A stretch of 64,000 nt of DNA from Timema cristinae. Its lineage: Eukaryota > Arthropoda > Insecta > Phasmatodea > Timematidae. The position numbers and the translations under genes are program-made. Where the stretch lies: contig JBCFYV010000241.1 in NCBI GenBank assembly GCA_039000515.1, positions 1 to 64,000 of the forward strand, in the 5' to 3' direction. The notes below the pieces were generated by a model. That model saw only the letters and a program-made list of their open reading frames with translations, had not been told where the DNA came from and did not search any database. Shown here in pieces: positions 36,111 through 47,136 of this stretch. The number at the start of each line of letters is the position of its first letter. The stretch's first letter is position 1.

Positions 36111-38087
36111 ATGTTAGCGTCTTATGGAGCCTTGTCGGGAAGAGTTAACAGGGCCCCTAAATGGGTAGAAACCAACTGGGATAACCTGGGTCTACGACCG
36201 AGGGGACTTTTGCAGGTTGCCTCCCACTCATGACGAAATTGCATGATTTTAACTTACGTCCCTGGTACCGTATGAAGTTTGCTGGGGAACTTTATGCCCG
36301 GCCCCCCCCAGGGCCGTATTTTTTTGTAAAAGCGGAAACGGGTAAGACCCCCCACCCTTTTTATAAAAAGCCGGAATGGAGGCCCCGCCCCCTTTCCCGG
36401 TATGTCTCGAGTAGATGAAAAATCAATATCGAAAAAGTGTCCCACCCATTTATCCTCGAAAGAGTGATTGGATTAAAACCCCCTTTTTAAAAAAAAAACC
36501 CCCTTTTTGGCCCTAGAAAGGGGGTTAAACTTTGAAGGTTGGGTCCTTTTCCCTAGGGAAAAAAACCGGGGGAAATTTCCATAAAATTGAATTTCCCTCC
36601 CCTTTGGGGTATTTTTTTAAAAAATTGGGTTGCAACTTTTTGGCCCCCCCCAAGGGGGGGTTTTCCCGGGGGTCCCCCGGGACGGGGATTTTTCCCACCC
36701 CCCCTTTTTTATTTTTAAACCCCGGAGAGCCGGCCCCCCTTTTTTCCCCCCGGGGGTTTTTTTTAAAAAAAAAAAAACCGGGAAACCGGGTTTTTTTTAA
36801 AAAACCAAATTTACCCCGGGGGTTGGTTTCCGGGGGGGAAAAAAAATTTGAAACGGTTTTTTAAAACCCAAAGGGAAAATAAAAAAAAAGACTTTTTAAA
36901 AATGGAACCCAAAAAAAAAATCAACCCCCCAAAATTAGGCGACTCAAATACCGTTGAGTAATACGGCAAATATACAGGAAGGTGGAGCCCCACAGGTTCC
37001 TCAATGTTTGCAAAGGAGTGGTCACTTCTATGACCTCGACTGCGTGAGCATTGAGGATATCTGTGAGGAGTTTTCCCCCCAGCATGTCACCGAAAGTGTA
37101 CCGTATTTCACAAAAAAAACGGACCAAGAGAAAAAGAGGGATACATACATCCTCACCTTTGCGACTTCCATCCTCCCAAAGGAGTTCGAGCGGGCTTCCA
37201 TGTGCTCAGAGTCAGGCCATACGTTCCCAAATTCTCGGCGCTGTTTTTCATGCTCAGATGCCGTGGAAGGCCAACCTGTGCAGATTGCGGACAGGAGGCT
37301 CAAAAAATCACATGTGAGTCCCAATTCTGCGTCAACTGCAAGGGTCCGCATTCTGCTTGGTCCGAACCTGTCCGAAATGGAAGGTGGAGAAAAAAGTCCT
37401 GGAGATCCAAATGTGAAAAGAAGATCCTTATGCCAAGGCCCGCAAGGAATATGTATCCAGTCAAGCTTCGGTATTTCAGACATCTTTTAGCAGATTTAAG
37501 CCAAACATAAATTGCCCAACTCCCCATTGCGCAGTTAATAATGCCAATACGCCTACACGACCTTGCACTCGTCTCAACTCGAGACACTAAAAGGCAACCA
37601 GCACCATCTATGGTGGTACCAAAAATAGTACAAGGGCGACACCCCCGTCTAAGTCGCCTCCACCACCTTTACCCACGGGGAGGCCTCCTGGGGGAAAAAC
37701 ACCCCCCGAGCCCTCCTAGAGAACCCCTCCGAACCTTCCCGTGGACCCCTCCGAGCCCTCCTCGAGGAACACCCCCGGTCCTCTCGGGGCCTAAACCATG
37801 TGCGACCGTTGTCGAGCCGCTCAACCCCGCCTCAGGAACTCCCCCGGGGGTCGGGATAGTGGTGGTACAGGCGAGGGTCGCAAAGGCGAGTCCCACGGTG
37901 CCTTGGGGGAAAGGGCCAGCGAGGGACCGCCGAAAAAATAATCTAAAAAACCGTCAAAGGGTTTAACAAAGCCTTTTGCGTAAGGATCCCCGTCCCAGTC
38001 TCTATAGGACAAACCAAAGCCTCTCCTGAAGCGGAGTTCCAAGAGAGATTGGGAAAAGCAAGAGGACCTAAAAAAAAACCTCAATAA
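36111..38087 (+). pseudogene. I-1 ORF1 (CCHC gag-like protein)
   Basis: The start ATG at 36111 aligns with the ORF1 starts of I-2 and I-3. The first 350 bases and the part after 36940 match the other copies, but 36.47-36.93 kb is replaced by a low-complexity block of long runs. After it, ANIQ then HRFLNVCKGVVT-like sequence resumes, followed by SIEDICEEFSP and FERASMCSESGH. The zinc-knuckle stretch (37.20-37.40 kb) is spread over three frames: RCFSC, CADCGQEA, CVNCKGPHSAW. The Pro-rich tail runs to a stop at 38085-38087. Same role as in I-3 (RNA binding), dead here. Confidence 0.7.
36470..36935. other. Low-complexity block interrupting I-1 ORF1
   Basis: About 460 bases of long A, T, C and G runs stand where I-2 and I-3 have about 140 bases of ordinary gag sequence. 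Either an insertion or a failed consensus. No target duplication or transposon ends are visible. Confidence 0.5.
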
Positions 38088-38154
38088 ATTTTTATTTTTA
38101 AAGGATAGTGTTATGGATTGTGAGGATATTTAATTAAATTATATATTTAAAATA

Positions 38155-41100
38155 ATGTCGTTTACTAAAAATGGAAATTGTAGTGGTTTCTATGCTCGTG
38201 CAGAGGAAATAAACTACTAAATTCTTCCCGCATCCTGCCATCTTGTGTTTGCAGGAAACCCACTTTTCCACCCAACTGACAACCCATGCTTCGTGGGTAC
38301 GAGTATATCGTACCGACAAGCCATTCTTTGACGGGCTAGCGGAGGGTGGCTATATTTCCCCGAAGCACTATATATCATAAGAATATTAATATTGTTTTCT
38401 GATCTCCAAGTGATTGCTGTTAGAGCCTTTCCCTTCCTATGGAGGTAACCGGTATGCTGCATTACCTCCCACCAGGTGAATTGTTTCCAAGAGAATCTAG
38501 AGGCCCTCTTTAATACAACTTCCCCCCCTATATCATCTTGGGGGACTTTAAAAACGCGCATAACCTGGTGTGGGGGTCTAATTTTAACAGACACCCGCGG
38601 GAGGATGTAGAGGATTTCTTGTCTCGGGAAACCCGGTGTTAAAAAAACACCGGGACCCAGACACAACTTCTCCACCTTTAATGGGTATCCTCTGCCATCG
38701 ACCTTAGCCCAAAATGAGCCCCGGGATTGCTGCTCACTTCCTTGGGTTTCACTCGGACCTATGTGCAGCGATCACTTTCCCATTTTTGCTTTCACAATTA
38801 AAGAACCTCCCAGTACAGCAAAGTTCGCCCATTGGGTTCTAAACGTGCTAACTGGGATAAATTTCCCGAGCTCGCCGAATTCGACCCAACCCCCATTTTC
38901 CTGAAGTCAATCTTAAGGCTGGGCAATTTACTTCGACGGTCATAGCGGCGGCGAGGGAATCCATCCCTAAATCCTCGCCAAACCCCCGCCACCGTCCTTT
39001 TCCCTGGTGGAACGAGGAGTGCCGGCTGGCTATTTCTAACCGTCGAAGGGCCCTACGTCTCTTTCATCGACGTCCAACTTCGGAGAATCTGAGTCATTCT
39101 TGATTCTACGTGCTAGAGCTCGCCGTATCATTCGAGAAAGCAGAAGAGAATCTTGGAGACAATTATTTCTACCCTTACTATTTCCACTCCCACAACCAAG
39201 GTTTGGGATCACATTCGTAAAGTACGTAGTAGCAAAAATACCATTTATAATATACCCGCACTTATATCAAAACGTTCGCTTGTCTCCTCCCCTATGGAGG
39301 TCGCCAATGTATTGGGCTCGATGTTCGCCAATATTTCTAGCACTGCGAGCTACTCTAACAAGTTCACGGTGCATAAGCGCAGCATCGAGCGCCTTTACTA
39401 TTGATTTTTGGCAAAAGACGGGGGAGGATTATAACTCCCCCTTTACTAAAGAGGAACTTACCTATGCCCTTTCCCAGGCGGGCAATACAACTTCTGGCCC
39501 GATGATATCCATATGAAATGTTGCGCCAACTGTCCCCTGCTGGACGGGCGTTCCTCTTGACCTCTACAATTGGTTTGGAAATCTCGTCAATTCCCAACAC
39601 TGTGGAGGCAAGCAACCGTTATCCCAATATAATAAAAGTGGCAAGGAAAAATTAGAGCCAAATAGTTATAGACCGATAGCCTTAACTAGCTGGTATGCAA
39701 AATATTAGAAAAAATGATAAATAAAACGACTTATATGGTGTTTAAATCCCGCAATCTGCTATCCAATATTCAATGTGGTTTTCGCCGTAACCGATCCACG
39801 GTTGATCATCTCGTCCGTCTTGAGACTGCTGTTCGTGACGCCTTTCTCCATAAACAGCATCTTTTGGCTGTTTTCTTTGATTTGGAGAAGGCGTACGATA
39901 CTACATGGCGTTAATGCATCTTAAAAAACCTTTTTAATTGGGGGTTCCGGGGGAGCCCCCTATTTTTTTAGCTAATTTTATGTCAGATAGACACTTCCGG
40001 GTAAGGTTAAACAACACCTTATCCGATGATTTTATTCAAGAAAAATGGGGTGCCCCAGGGCAGTCCTTTGAGCTGCACGTTATTCGCTATTGCGATAAAT
40101 AGCATTGTAGACAACGTGCCTTACCTGTTCGTTCATGCCTTTTTGTGGATGACTACGCAATTTTATTGCAGTTCATCAAGTCTCCACAGGGCTGAACGAC
40201 AGATATCAACTCGCTGTAAACAATCTATGGTTGTGGGCATCTCGTAATGGCTTTCGTTTCTCTGCGGCCAAGACGACTGTCGTCCACTTCCATAGATTAC
40301 GCGGAATACAGCCAGCCTCAATATTTTAATGAACAACGTTGTTTTACCTGTCTCCGAGACCGTAGGGTTCCTGGGACTTTTATTCGATTTTAAATTAACT
40401 TGGATCCCCACATCAAAGACCTGAAAGCGAGGTGTATTAAAGCTTTGAATTTACTTAAATTGTGAGTTGGTCGCTCTTGGGGTGCTGATAGGGAAACCTG
40501 ATGCGCCTCTATAGAGCCTTGGTGAGATCAAAACTTGATTACGGCAGTTTTGTATATGGTTCCGCTAGACCCTCGGCGTTAAAGATTTCGATAGCGTCCA
40601 CCATGCTGGCATTCGACTGGCTACTGGTGCTTTTCGTACCAGTCCAGTCGTCAGCATTGTGCCGACGCCGGTGAGCCCCCTCTTTCTTACCGGCGGTCTT
40701 ACTCCTGGCATCTTACATGTCGAAACTGCATTGCATGCCAAATAATGTTGCTTACCGTTGGTTTCATCCCCCTAACCGTGTCTTGAATGAAACTAAATGG
40801 CGTAGTACAAGGCCGGTTGGGATCCGGATGCTATCGGTTTTCAACACATGTGGGATAGTCCTGCCAAAGCTATCCCCACATCACCAGGTCGAGTTTCTCC
40901 CTGGAAGATACGCCTCCGAAATGCCATTTTGATCTTGCCAAGTTCCTTAAAGCGACCACCCCAAACTTTGTATATGAAGGACCTTTAAATGAGCTCCTCT
41001 CCACTCGCTTTCACGGATTTGAGCGCATCTACACTGGACGGCTCTAAATCTGGAGCCTCCGTGGATGTGCTTTTGTTGTGGAAGGAGCCAATTTTAAATT

Positions 41101-41835
41101 TGGTTTACCTAAAGAAACCATTGTTTTTTACCGCTGAATTATATGCCATTTTTTAAATCTTTGTGTTTTTTTACCGAAGTAGTCACCGTTCTGTCCTCAT
41201 CTGCACGGATTCCATGAGTGCTCTGTTGGCATTGTCCACTCTCTACTCCTGGAACCCCTCGTGCAAATGATACATGAAAAAATTTTAAAAATTGATTCAT
41301 TAAGCACCCGGCTCGCCTTTTGCTGGATTTCCTGGTCACGCTGGTCTTCCAGAAATGAACTGGCGGACCAGGCAGCCAAGGAGGCAGCACGCCTGCCTCC
41401 GGAGGCGTGTCTGGGTGTCATGTTTTTAGATCTAAAGGGTTATGTTCGGCGTGGAGTCTTACGCACCTGGCACGAGCATGGGTTTGGACCCCTGCTCAGA
41501 ACAAGCGCGGTCCATCAGAGACGGTGTGTCGCGATGGCCCTCTTCTATAACGAAAGTCTAGAAGAGAGGAGGTCATCGTGACGAGACTCCGCGTCGGCAT
41601 ACTTCATTGACCCATATTGTTTTTTTACTGAGAGGGGATCCACCTCCAGTGTGTGAGTTTTGTGATACTCCCCTTAGTGTGCATCACATTTTGGTGGAGT
41701 GTCGCAAACTAGCCCCTATCCGTCTATCTCTTTGATTTTAAAGGTGACTTACGTTTTTTATCACGCGATAGTGCGGATGGAGTTATTTGTTTACTCCGTT
41801 TTATACGCCATGCGGATCTTTTTAATGCCATTTGA
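38155..41835 (+). pseudogene. I-1 ORF2 (APE endonuclease, RT, RNase H)
   Basis: Start at 38155 (same site as the I-3 ORF2 start) and stop TGA at 41833-41835. Readable parts in order: NCSGFYARAEE, LGDFKNAHNLVWGSN, SDHFPIFAF, then RT with CGFRRNRSTVDHLVRLETA, AVFFDLEKAYDTTWR (39.9 kb), GVPQGSPLSCTLFAIAIN and FVDDYAILL (40.14 kb). The RNase H has YTGRL/TDGSKSG, TAELYA, CTDSM and NELADQAAKEAA. The C-terminus is TRLRVG...CEFCDTPLSVHHILVEC. About fifteen slips break it. Length (3.7 kb) equals that of the other copies, so there is no large deletion. Confidence 0.8.
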
Positions 41836-42001
41836 GTTACTTTTATAAAGTGGCTCTTTTGGATATTATCTCATATTGAGATCTTTTTAACAGTTTTATT
41901 ACAATTTAACATGTTGTTTTGTCTTTTTTACGTATTATAATTTTAACATGTGTCATTTTAACGTGTTATATTTTAATATGTTTGTTTTGTCTTTTTATTG
42001 G

Positions 42002-42085
42002 AGTGATACACTTGTGGTTTTTTTTAGCAAGTAAATCACTTAATTTATACTAAGAGCACATTTGAGCACTCCTATGGAGTGTCTC
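42002..42085 (+). other. 3' UTR hairpin region of I-1
   Basis: Two stem-loops shared with I-2 and I-3. The first (AGTGATACAC...) has a broken right arm here. The second (CACTCC-TAT-GGAGTG, 42064-42085) is intact. Confidence 0.5.
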
Positions 42086-42198
42086 AGATGGTGAATGTTT
42101 TATCTCTTTCCCCAATGGGGATTTTATTATGTTTTTCAATATTTCAAAGCCTAATGACCTCGATGTGTCGATGGGCCTTTAAACCATAATAATAATAA

Positions 42199-42450
42199 TC
42201 TTGCTAGCAAATTGTTTCCAATTATCTTTATTTCGGGCTCTTTTACGAGGATAACCCCCCCTACACTTGCCATCACAGTTTGTACAATAAACATAAAAAC
42301 ACTAAATAGAAAAACTCTAGCTTCGCACGAGTGAGACCGTGAACTGACCTTGAGAATGAACAGTTTTCTTTGCTTGTGACATTCAAGAGCGAGCGGTAGG
42401 AGAGAAATTGGGGAGGAGAATGTTGAGTTCGCCCTTATTGCCCGCACGCT
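42199..42450 (-). other. Possible first exon or ORF next to the I-1 tail
   Basis: Minus strand, an ATG at 42273 opens MASVGGVILVKEPEIKIIG and runs into the I-1 tail at 42199. The frame is open upstream to 42447. A GT following CTCAAG (near 42345) could be a splice donor. I do not recognise the protein. An 18-base phrase within 42421-42450 (GTTGAGTTCGCCCTT...) recurs at 42574-42603, so this could also be part of a short repeat. Confidence 0.2.
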
Positions 42451-44240
42451 GAACGGTCAAAAGTGATTCAAGTTTTTTAAAACCTTATTTCAGGAGCTAA
42501 GAAGGACTAACCTCACAAACTAGAAATGAGTATGCGCAGTAGATGTTCCTGAACACGATAGATGAAAAAAAATGTCCGAAGTTGAGTTCGCCCTTCTTGC
42601 ACGCAACGCCTCATTATTAATTAAGGTTTATGCTTTGTCTGCAGATTAAAAAAAAAGAAAAAATTAAACCAAGAAAACATGATTATTTAAAAAATCATTT
42701 AAACAAAGTTGTTTGAAAATATTTAACTTTTAATTGGCATTAAATTTTTACTAAATGATAGGCTAAAAATGTTTTCATTACATTACAACAAATCCATTTC
42801 TCTAAGTCTTCCACATTTAAATGACAATCTCATTTTGTTTTATGCAGTGTTCCTTAAATTATTTTTTAAAACTTAAATTTGAATTGTCTTGGTGATTATG
42901 AATAAACCATAAACCATGTAAGTGAATTGGTCTTTTACAGTTGTGAAAATCTAATTCAAATATGTTTAATAGTTTTCTTAATAATCTGGTACAGAGGTAC
43001 AGAGAAATCTACTTAGAAAACGGTCGCACTCATCTTCATGGTGATCCATCCCCTTAAGAAAGATTGAAGCAGGGTCTTCCGACCGACTCGTGGAATGCCG
43101 AATTGAACGCAATAATATTGCAACTATGAGTTGTTAAACTGCCATAACTTAAAATGGTGGCGTTTGATAAACCCAGTCAATACAACGTAACATTTCCACA
43201 ACTCTAAATGTGGTGGTGTTAGTTTGGGTAACAGCAATACATCACTTATTATTGATAAAAGACAGCCACAATATTAGTGTGGCAGTCTTGTTTTGAAGAA
43301 TATTTGAATGTGTCTTAACTGCAACACAGTCATAACACTTTTAAAAACATACCCGAGTGTAATAGAGATAGGGCAAATATTGCATATTAAGAAGCTTTCT
43401 TTTCTCCTAGCCATTAGGCCATAACTCAAAACGGCCCATTTTTTTAGTTGTGACAGTGTTGTTCTAGGGGTGCGATATATGAATACAATAGCATGACTCA
43501 TGGCGAGCTATGTCTAAGGGATCGATATGCATCGAATCACATCGCTTAAAGAGCGAGCCAGAAAAAAATATTAGAGTCCAAGACTTAATGCAAAAGCATA
43601 ATGTTTCAATAATGGACTTGACCGCCCTGATATGATGGCAATGTTAAAGTTACATTTGTATATACAAATAGCAGGGACAGCCTAGTTACGAACATGAAAA
43701 TTATTAACGTGATATTTCATTAATAGGTGGTGTTCCGTGGAGAGACTAACCCGGCACAAACTACATATCTTACTCACCCTATTCAACGGACCGGCTGGAT
43801 TCTCGTACAACGACAATGATCACGCCACATCAACAACACATCAACAAACATCGAACTGTGTGTGAGAAAGTGACAGTTAACGCGCTCTAGTGCATTTGTG
43901 AACTGATTTCATCTATCAAAAGCGCTCATGCGCGAAAAGACTGTTAGAAGAAATGCTCTCTGACTCCCGCCCCCCTTGACTGTGTGTCCGTCCAACCAGC
44001 GCTATGCACACGCGCTTGGGCAGATATAGACTTCATGATTGGATTATAGTGACCGCATTATGATGTAATTCTCTCCTTCCCTTGTTACCTGCACTGAGTA
44101 AGATCAGATATAAGCTTATGTTTTGCTAAGGAAGTCACTCTTGGTGCCTGATAGACGTTAGGCTCACATGGGCGATATGTAGGGCCCTAGGACTAATAGA
44201 ACGTAAGTCTGCCTAGGATGGCAGGAAATTAATCTTAGAC
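42450..44240. other. Unique-looking AT-rich DNA
   Basis: Homopolymers look normal, and no coding stretch has a family motif. The minus open stretch 43274-43501 is not recognised. This is the best candidate for ordinary host DNA in the window. Confidence 0.45.
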
Positions 44241-44435
44241 CACGTTATTATAATATTCAGGTTAGGGTTGTAATCTTGGTGCTGATATGCCATATTATTA
44301 TTATATTCAGGTTAGGGTTGTAATCCTGGTGCAGATATGCCACGTTATTATAATATTCAGGTTAGGGTTGTAATCTTGGCGCTGATGTGCCAAATTATTG
44401 TAATATTCAGGTTAGGGTTGTATTCTTGGTGCATA
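44241..44435. repeat. Tandem repeat, 50-bp unit, about 3.9 copies
   Basis: Units start at 44241, 44291, 44341 and 44391 with exact 50-base spacing. The shared core is ATTCAGGTTAGGGTTGTA followed by TCTTGGTGC. Copies differ at a few positions. The core contains GGTTAGGGTT, but it is not a telomere array. Confidence 0.9.
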
Positions 44436-44439
44436 GGCC

Positions 44440-45515
44440 AGGGAAACTATTTGTTAGATGCCATTATTAGTTTGAATGTTTATATGGAAAATACAGTTAG
44501 CGATCAGTCAGATGGCTGTAATTCCTGGTTGTTGTTATTACAATCATGCGGGATTTAGTAAATATTGGTTGGTATTTAAGGTTATCTCTCATACAAAATT
44601 AATGTTCCTTTTTTATGCTCTCAGTCTAGTAGGACATTTTTGCATATTAGTTTTTTTAAACGGCAAGTGATAAATTTCAATTCTCTTATATCCCATTTTT
44701 CTTTACATGTGGTTTAATGAGGGTATAAATAAATCTATCAAAAATAAGAACCTAAGAATATGTTAATGGTTTCAGGCGTTAGCGAGCTAACTGTTGTAAA
44801 CGGGTTTTGGGAAATATATCTAACATTGTAATCTTTTGCGTGAGGTTAAATTTCCTATTGTTGAATTGTAATAATGTATAGACGGGATGCTGGTCGTTTA
44901 TATTCCTCGTTTAGCCTGGTCTTAGACATTGTTATGTTAGTTGAATAGGAGAAGTGATGAGTCTCCCTTGTTTATTAGAGTATGTTTAATATATGGTTCA
45001 ATGTAAATTACCACTTCAATAAATTAGCCGTTGGGCAATGTTTGTTACCTGCACTTCGTTCTTGTTTATACATAATTTTATTTACTAAAATCTTCCATGG
45101 GCATAGTTGGTACTTCTCAGGTGAGACAGGAATAATTGGGTTGTAGCGGATATCCAAATAAAACCCCTTGTGGTTATCCTTCTATTTGAATAATGGCGAC
45201 TGGGTGTTGTGGGCTTAGTTAGGGATTTTGATGGTTCTGCTAACAACTGTACCCACATACCCGGTACGCTTGAGTGGAAATACCCAGAACTTTAATATCA
45301 GGAACATTATCATCATATGTTAGCCCTCTAATTTTATTAAAAGTAAATTTGATTAAATTGTTTGCCCCAGAAACAGAATTATAATATCATATTTTGGCCC
45401 GTATCGCATTAAGGGTGAAGCGGCCATAATATTCATACCAACAAAATTATTATAATATAAACATAATAACCCACTAACTCTAACTTCTAAACTAATCTTT
45501 CGCTTCCCAACATAC
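44440..45515. other. AT-rich DNA left of the R1-type element
   Basis: No recognised gene. Short plus open stretches (44337-44558, 44476-44670) begin in or near the tandem repeat and lack motifs. Confidence 0.45.
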
Positions 45516-45535
45516 AAAGAAGTGGGGGAAGGAAA

Positions 45536-45553
45536 GCAACTCTCAAGAGTTGC
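45536..45553. other. Perfect 8-bp hairpin at the R1-type 5' end
   Basis: GCAACTCT-CA-AGAGTTGC, lying about 11 bases inside the inferred 5' end. Elements of this group can start with structured, self-processing RNA; here only the stem is visible. Confidence 0.6.
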
Positions 45554-46480
45554 GGAGGAGTGCAAAAAGGGATTTTAAGTTGCTAAAAGATTATGAAGTC
45601 ATTGTCTCGGGGATGCTGGAGTGGTATCCAAAACTAGATTCGTGAATGATGGCAGCAGAAACAATATGGGAAAGGAAGACAATGGTGGAGGAATCAAAAG
45701 GGAAGGTATTATAATGGGAGTAGTAGACCCTAATCTTAGGAAAGCGGGAATGGCGGACAGAAAATACATGGGGAAAACGGTCAAGGAGGGCCCGATGGAT
45801 CTGGTAAAAGGTCCCTGACGGGAGGGATCGAAATAGATGACTACATGTGGGCCAAAGATGGGGCGCCATAAATAAGGGTGTATATAGAAGAAGGATTGAA
45901 GTGATAATTGAGATGGTATTGTCAGAAGCATATTACCAGGCTGAGAAACATAGAAAGCAAGTCATCTTCAGTTCGTGGGATTTGGTCTTGGGGTGTGGAA
46001 GGGAGCAGAAGAGCAGGATGCGGAGTTCTATAAGGCTGTAAGAATAACTATCTTAAAGGTGTTGGATCGGGAAAAGGAGAATAGATATGCGGTGAAGGAT
46101 ATTGAGTTCCTTTGGCTGGGGGAAAATCATGGACCATTTTATGGACAGGGAGGATATCAAGGGGAAGTATGGAGTTAACATCTTTGCGTCAAGAGAGCCC
46201 CCGTATAGAATAAGGAAAAACATAACAGGGGAATTTCTAGTCACGACGTACGCCTGGGATGGTAACGCGTGGCCAGGAAACGAATTCTGGGACGGGCACC
46301 TGGCTCTACTGGGATTCGGCGGCAGCTGCATCAACACTGATTGCGCAGATCCAGAACCCACGCATAAATAGATGTATAAAGGCAAATAGAAGAAGGACTA
46401 CTAAAGATTACGGGATGGGAAAAGGGGAAGGAAATAAAGGAAAGGAAGAGATGGAGGTGTGGAGAGTGGAGGGAAAAGAA
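45554..46480 (+). pseudogene. Macrodomain-like (DUF4804/MavL-like?) coding region in ORF1 position of R1-type element
   Basis: Following the best frame across several one-base slips gives, in order: RDFKLLKDYEVIVSGMLEWYP, RFVNDGSRNNMGKEDNGGGI (45.64-45.70 kb), VVDPNLRKAGMADRKYMG, a DYMWAKDGAP-like join, VIIEMVLSEAYYQAEKHRKQ, SSWDLVLG then VWKGAEEQDAEFYKAV (45.97-46.05 kb). After these come KYGVNIFASREPP, YAWDGNAWPGNEFWDG (46.25-46.30 kb) and SAAAASTLIAQIQNPRIN. FVN...GGGI and DLVLG.W.GA have the look of macrodomain ADP-ribose-binding loops; NAWPGNEFW and the AAAST tail remind me of the DUF4804/MavL family. That name is recall and untested. No zinc knuckle is seen where an R1 gag would have them. 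No clean start codon precedes the block in frame. It could be ORF1 of the element or a captured gene. Confidence 0.45.
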
Positions 46481-47110
46481 AGAAGGTCAAAAACAAGAAC
46501 AAGAGGAAAGTGAGGCGGAGGGAAGACAGAGTGAGCCCTGTGTGGGGGGGGATAAAAATAGTAAGGAAAAGAAGGCAAAATGGCGAAAGGGTATACCAAA
46601 TGCACTTGGTAGTTGGAAAAAGAGGGGGAAGGATGGACTCAGGGAACACGAGGAAAGAAGCAAGCGAGAAGAGGGAAGGAAAACATACCAGGGGGTGAGG
46701 ATGGAGTTTGGAAGAAAAGGTGGATTAAGTGGGTTAGGGGTCCAACTCTGGAGCCAGAACGGAAGACTACGGAAGAAGAGGAGAGGCAAGAGGATAAGGT
46801 AGGGATGAAGGAAGGGGAGGAGGAGAGGAAGAGGGAAAGGGGGTGCTAGAGTGGATGAGAAGAAGTCGGAGTGGAGTACCCAGTGGGAGGATACCCTGAG
46901 ATTGTCGAGGCTGGAGGAGGTATCAAATTTCCTCATGGCGCTGAGGCATATTACAAGAGTGGGACAAAGAGAGGGGCAACAAGTTGCATTTCCGGTACCA
47001 GAGTGGTAGTAGGGTGCAACTAAGAGCGATGAACCCTGCCCACGACAGGAGACCTAAGGAAATGGTGGAAAGGGGGGTGAAGAGAAGGGGGAGAAAGTGG
47101 AATGGGAAAC
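46380..47110 (+). pseudogene. Purine-rich, charged C-terminal part of the first R1-type coding region
   Basis: Almost entirely A and G on the plus strand, coding for Lys/Arg/Glu/Gly-rich stretches broken by stops. It ends with EYPVGGYPEIVEAGGGIKF and HGAEAYYKSGTKRG (46.87-46.97 kb). I see no CCHC motif. Together with the macrodomain-like part it gives about 1.6 kb, the usual ORF1 size for the clade. Confidence 0.35.
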
Positions 47111-47136
47111 CATTTATAAGCACTTTGTGAAGGCCC

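Larger units (their letters stand above)
35665..42198 (+). mobile_element. I-1: I-clade non-LTR retrotransposon copy 1
   Basis: Matches I-2 and I-3 along its whole length: a degraded 5' tag (35.66 kb), pyrimidine-rich leader, ORF1 (36111-38087), ORF2 (38155-41835), 3' UTR and an (ATA/TAA)n tail ending at 42198. The RNase H domain plus TAA-repeat tail is the hallmark of the I clade. The 5' half is badly affected by homopolymer inflation. A possible target duplication (CTTGC after the tail at 42199 and CTTGC just before the 5' end) is too short to be sure. Confidence 0.8.

Noticed and set aside
44256..44420. Interstitial telomere repeat because of GGTTAGGGTT
   Set aside because: The hexamer-like phrase occurs once per 50-bp unit; there is no continuous TTAGG or TTAGGG array.
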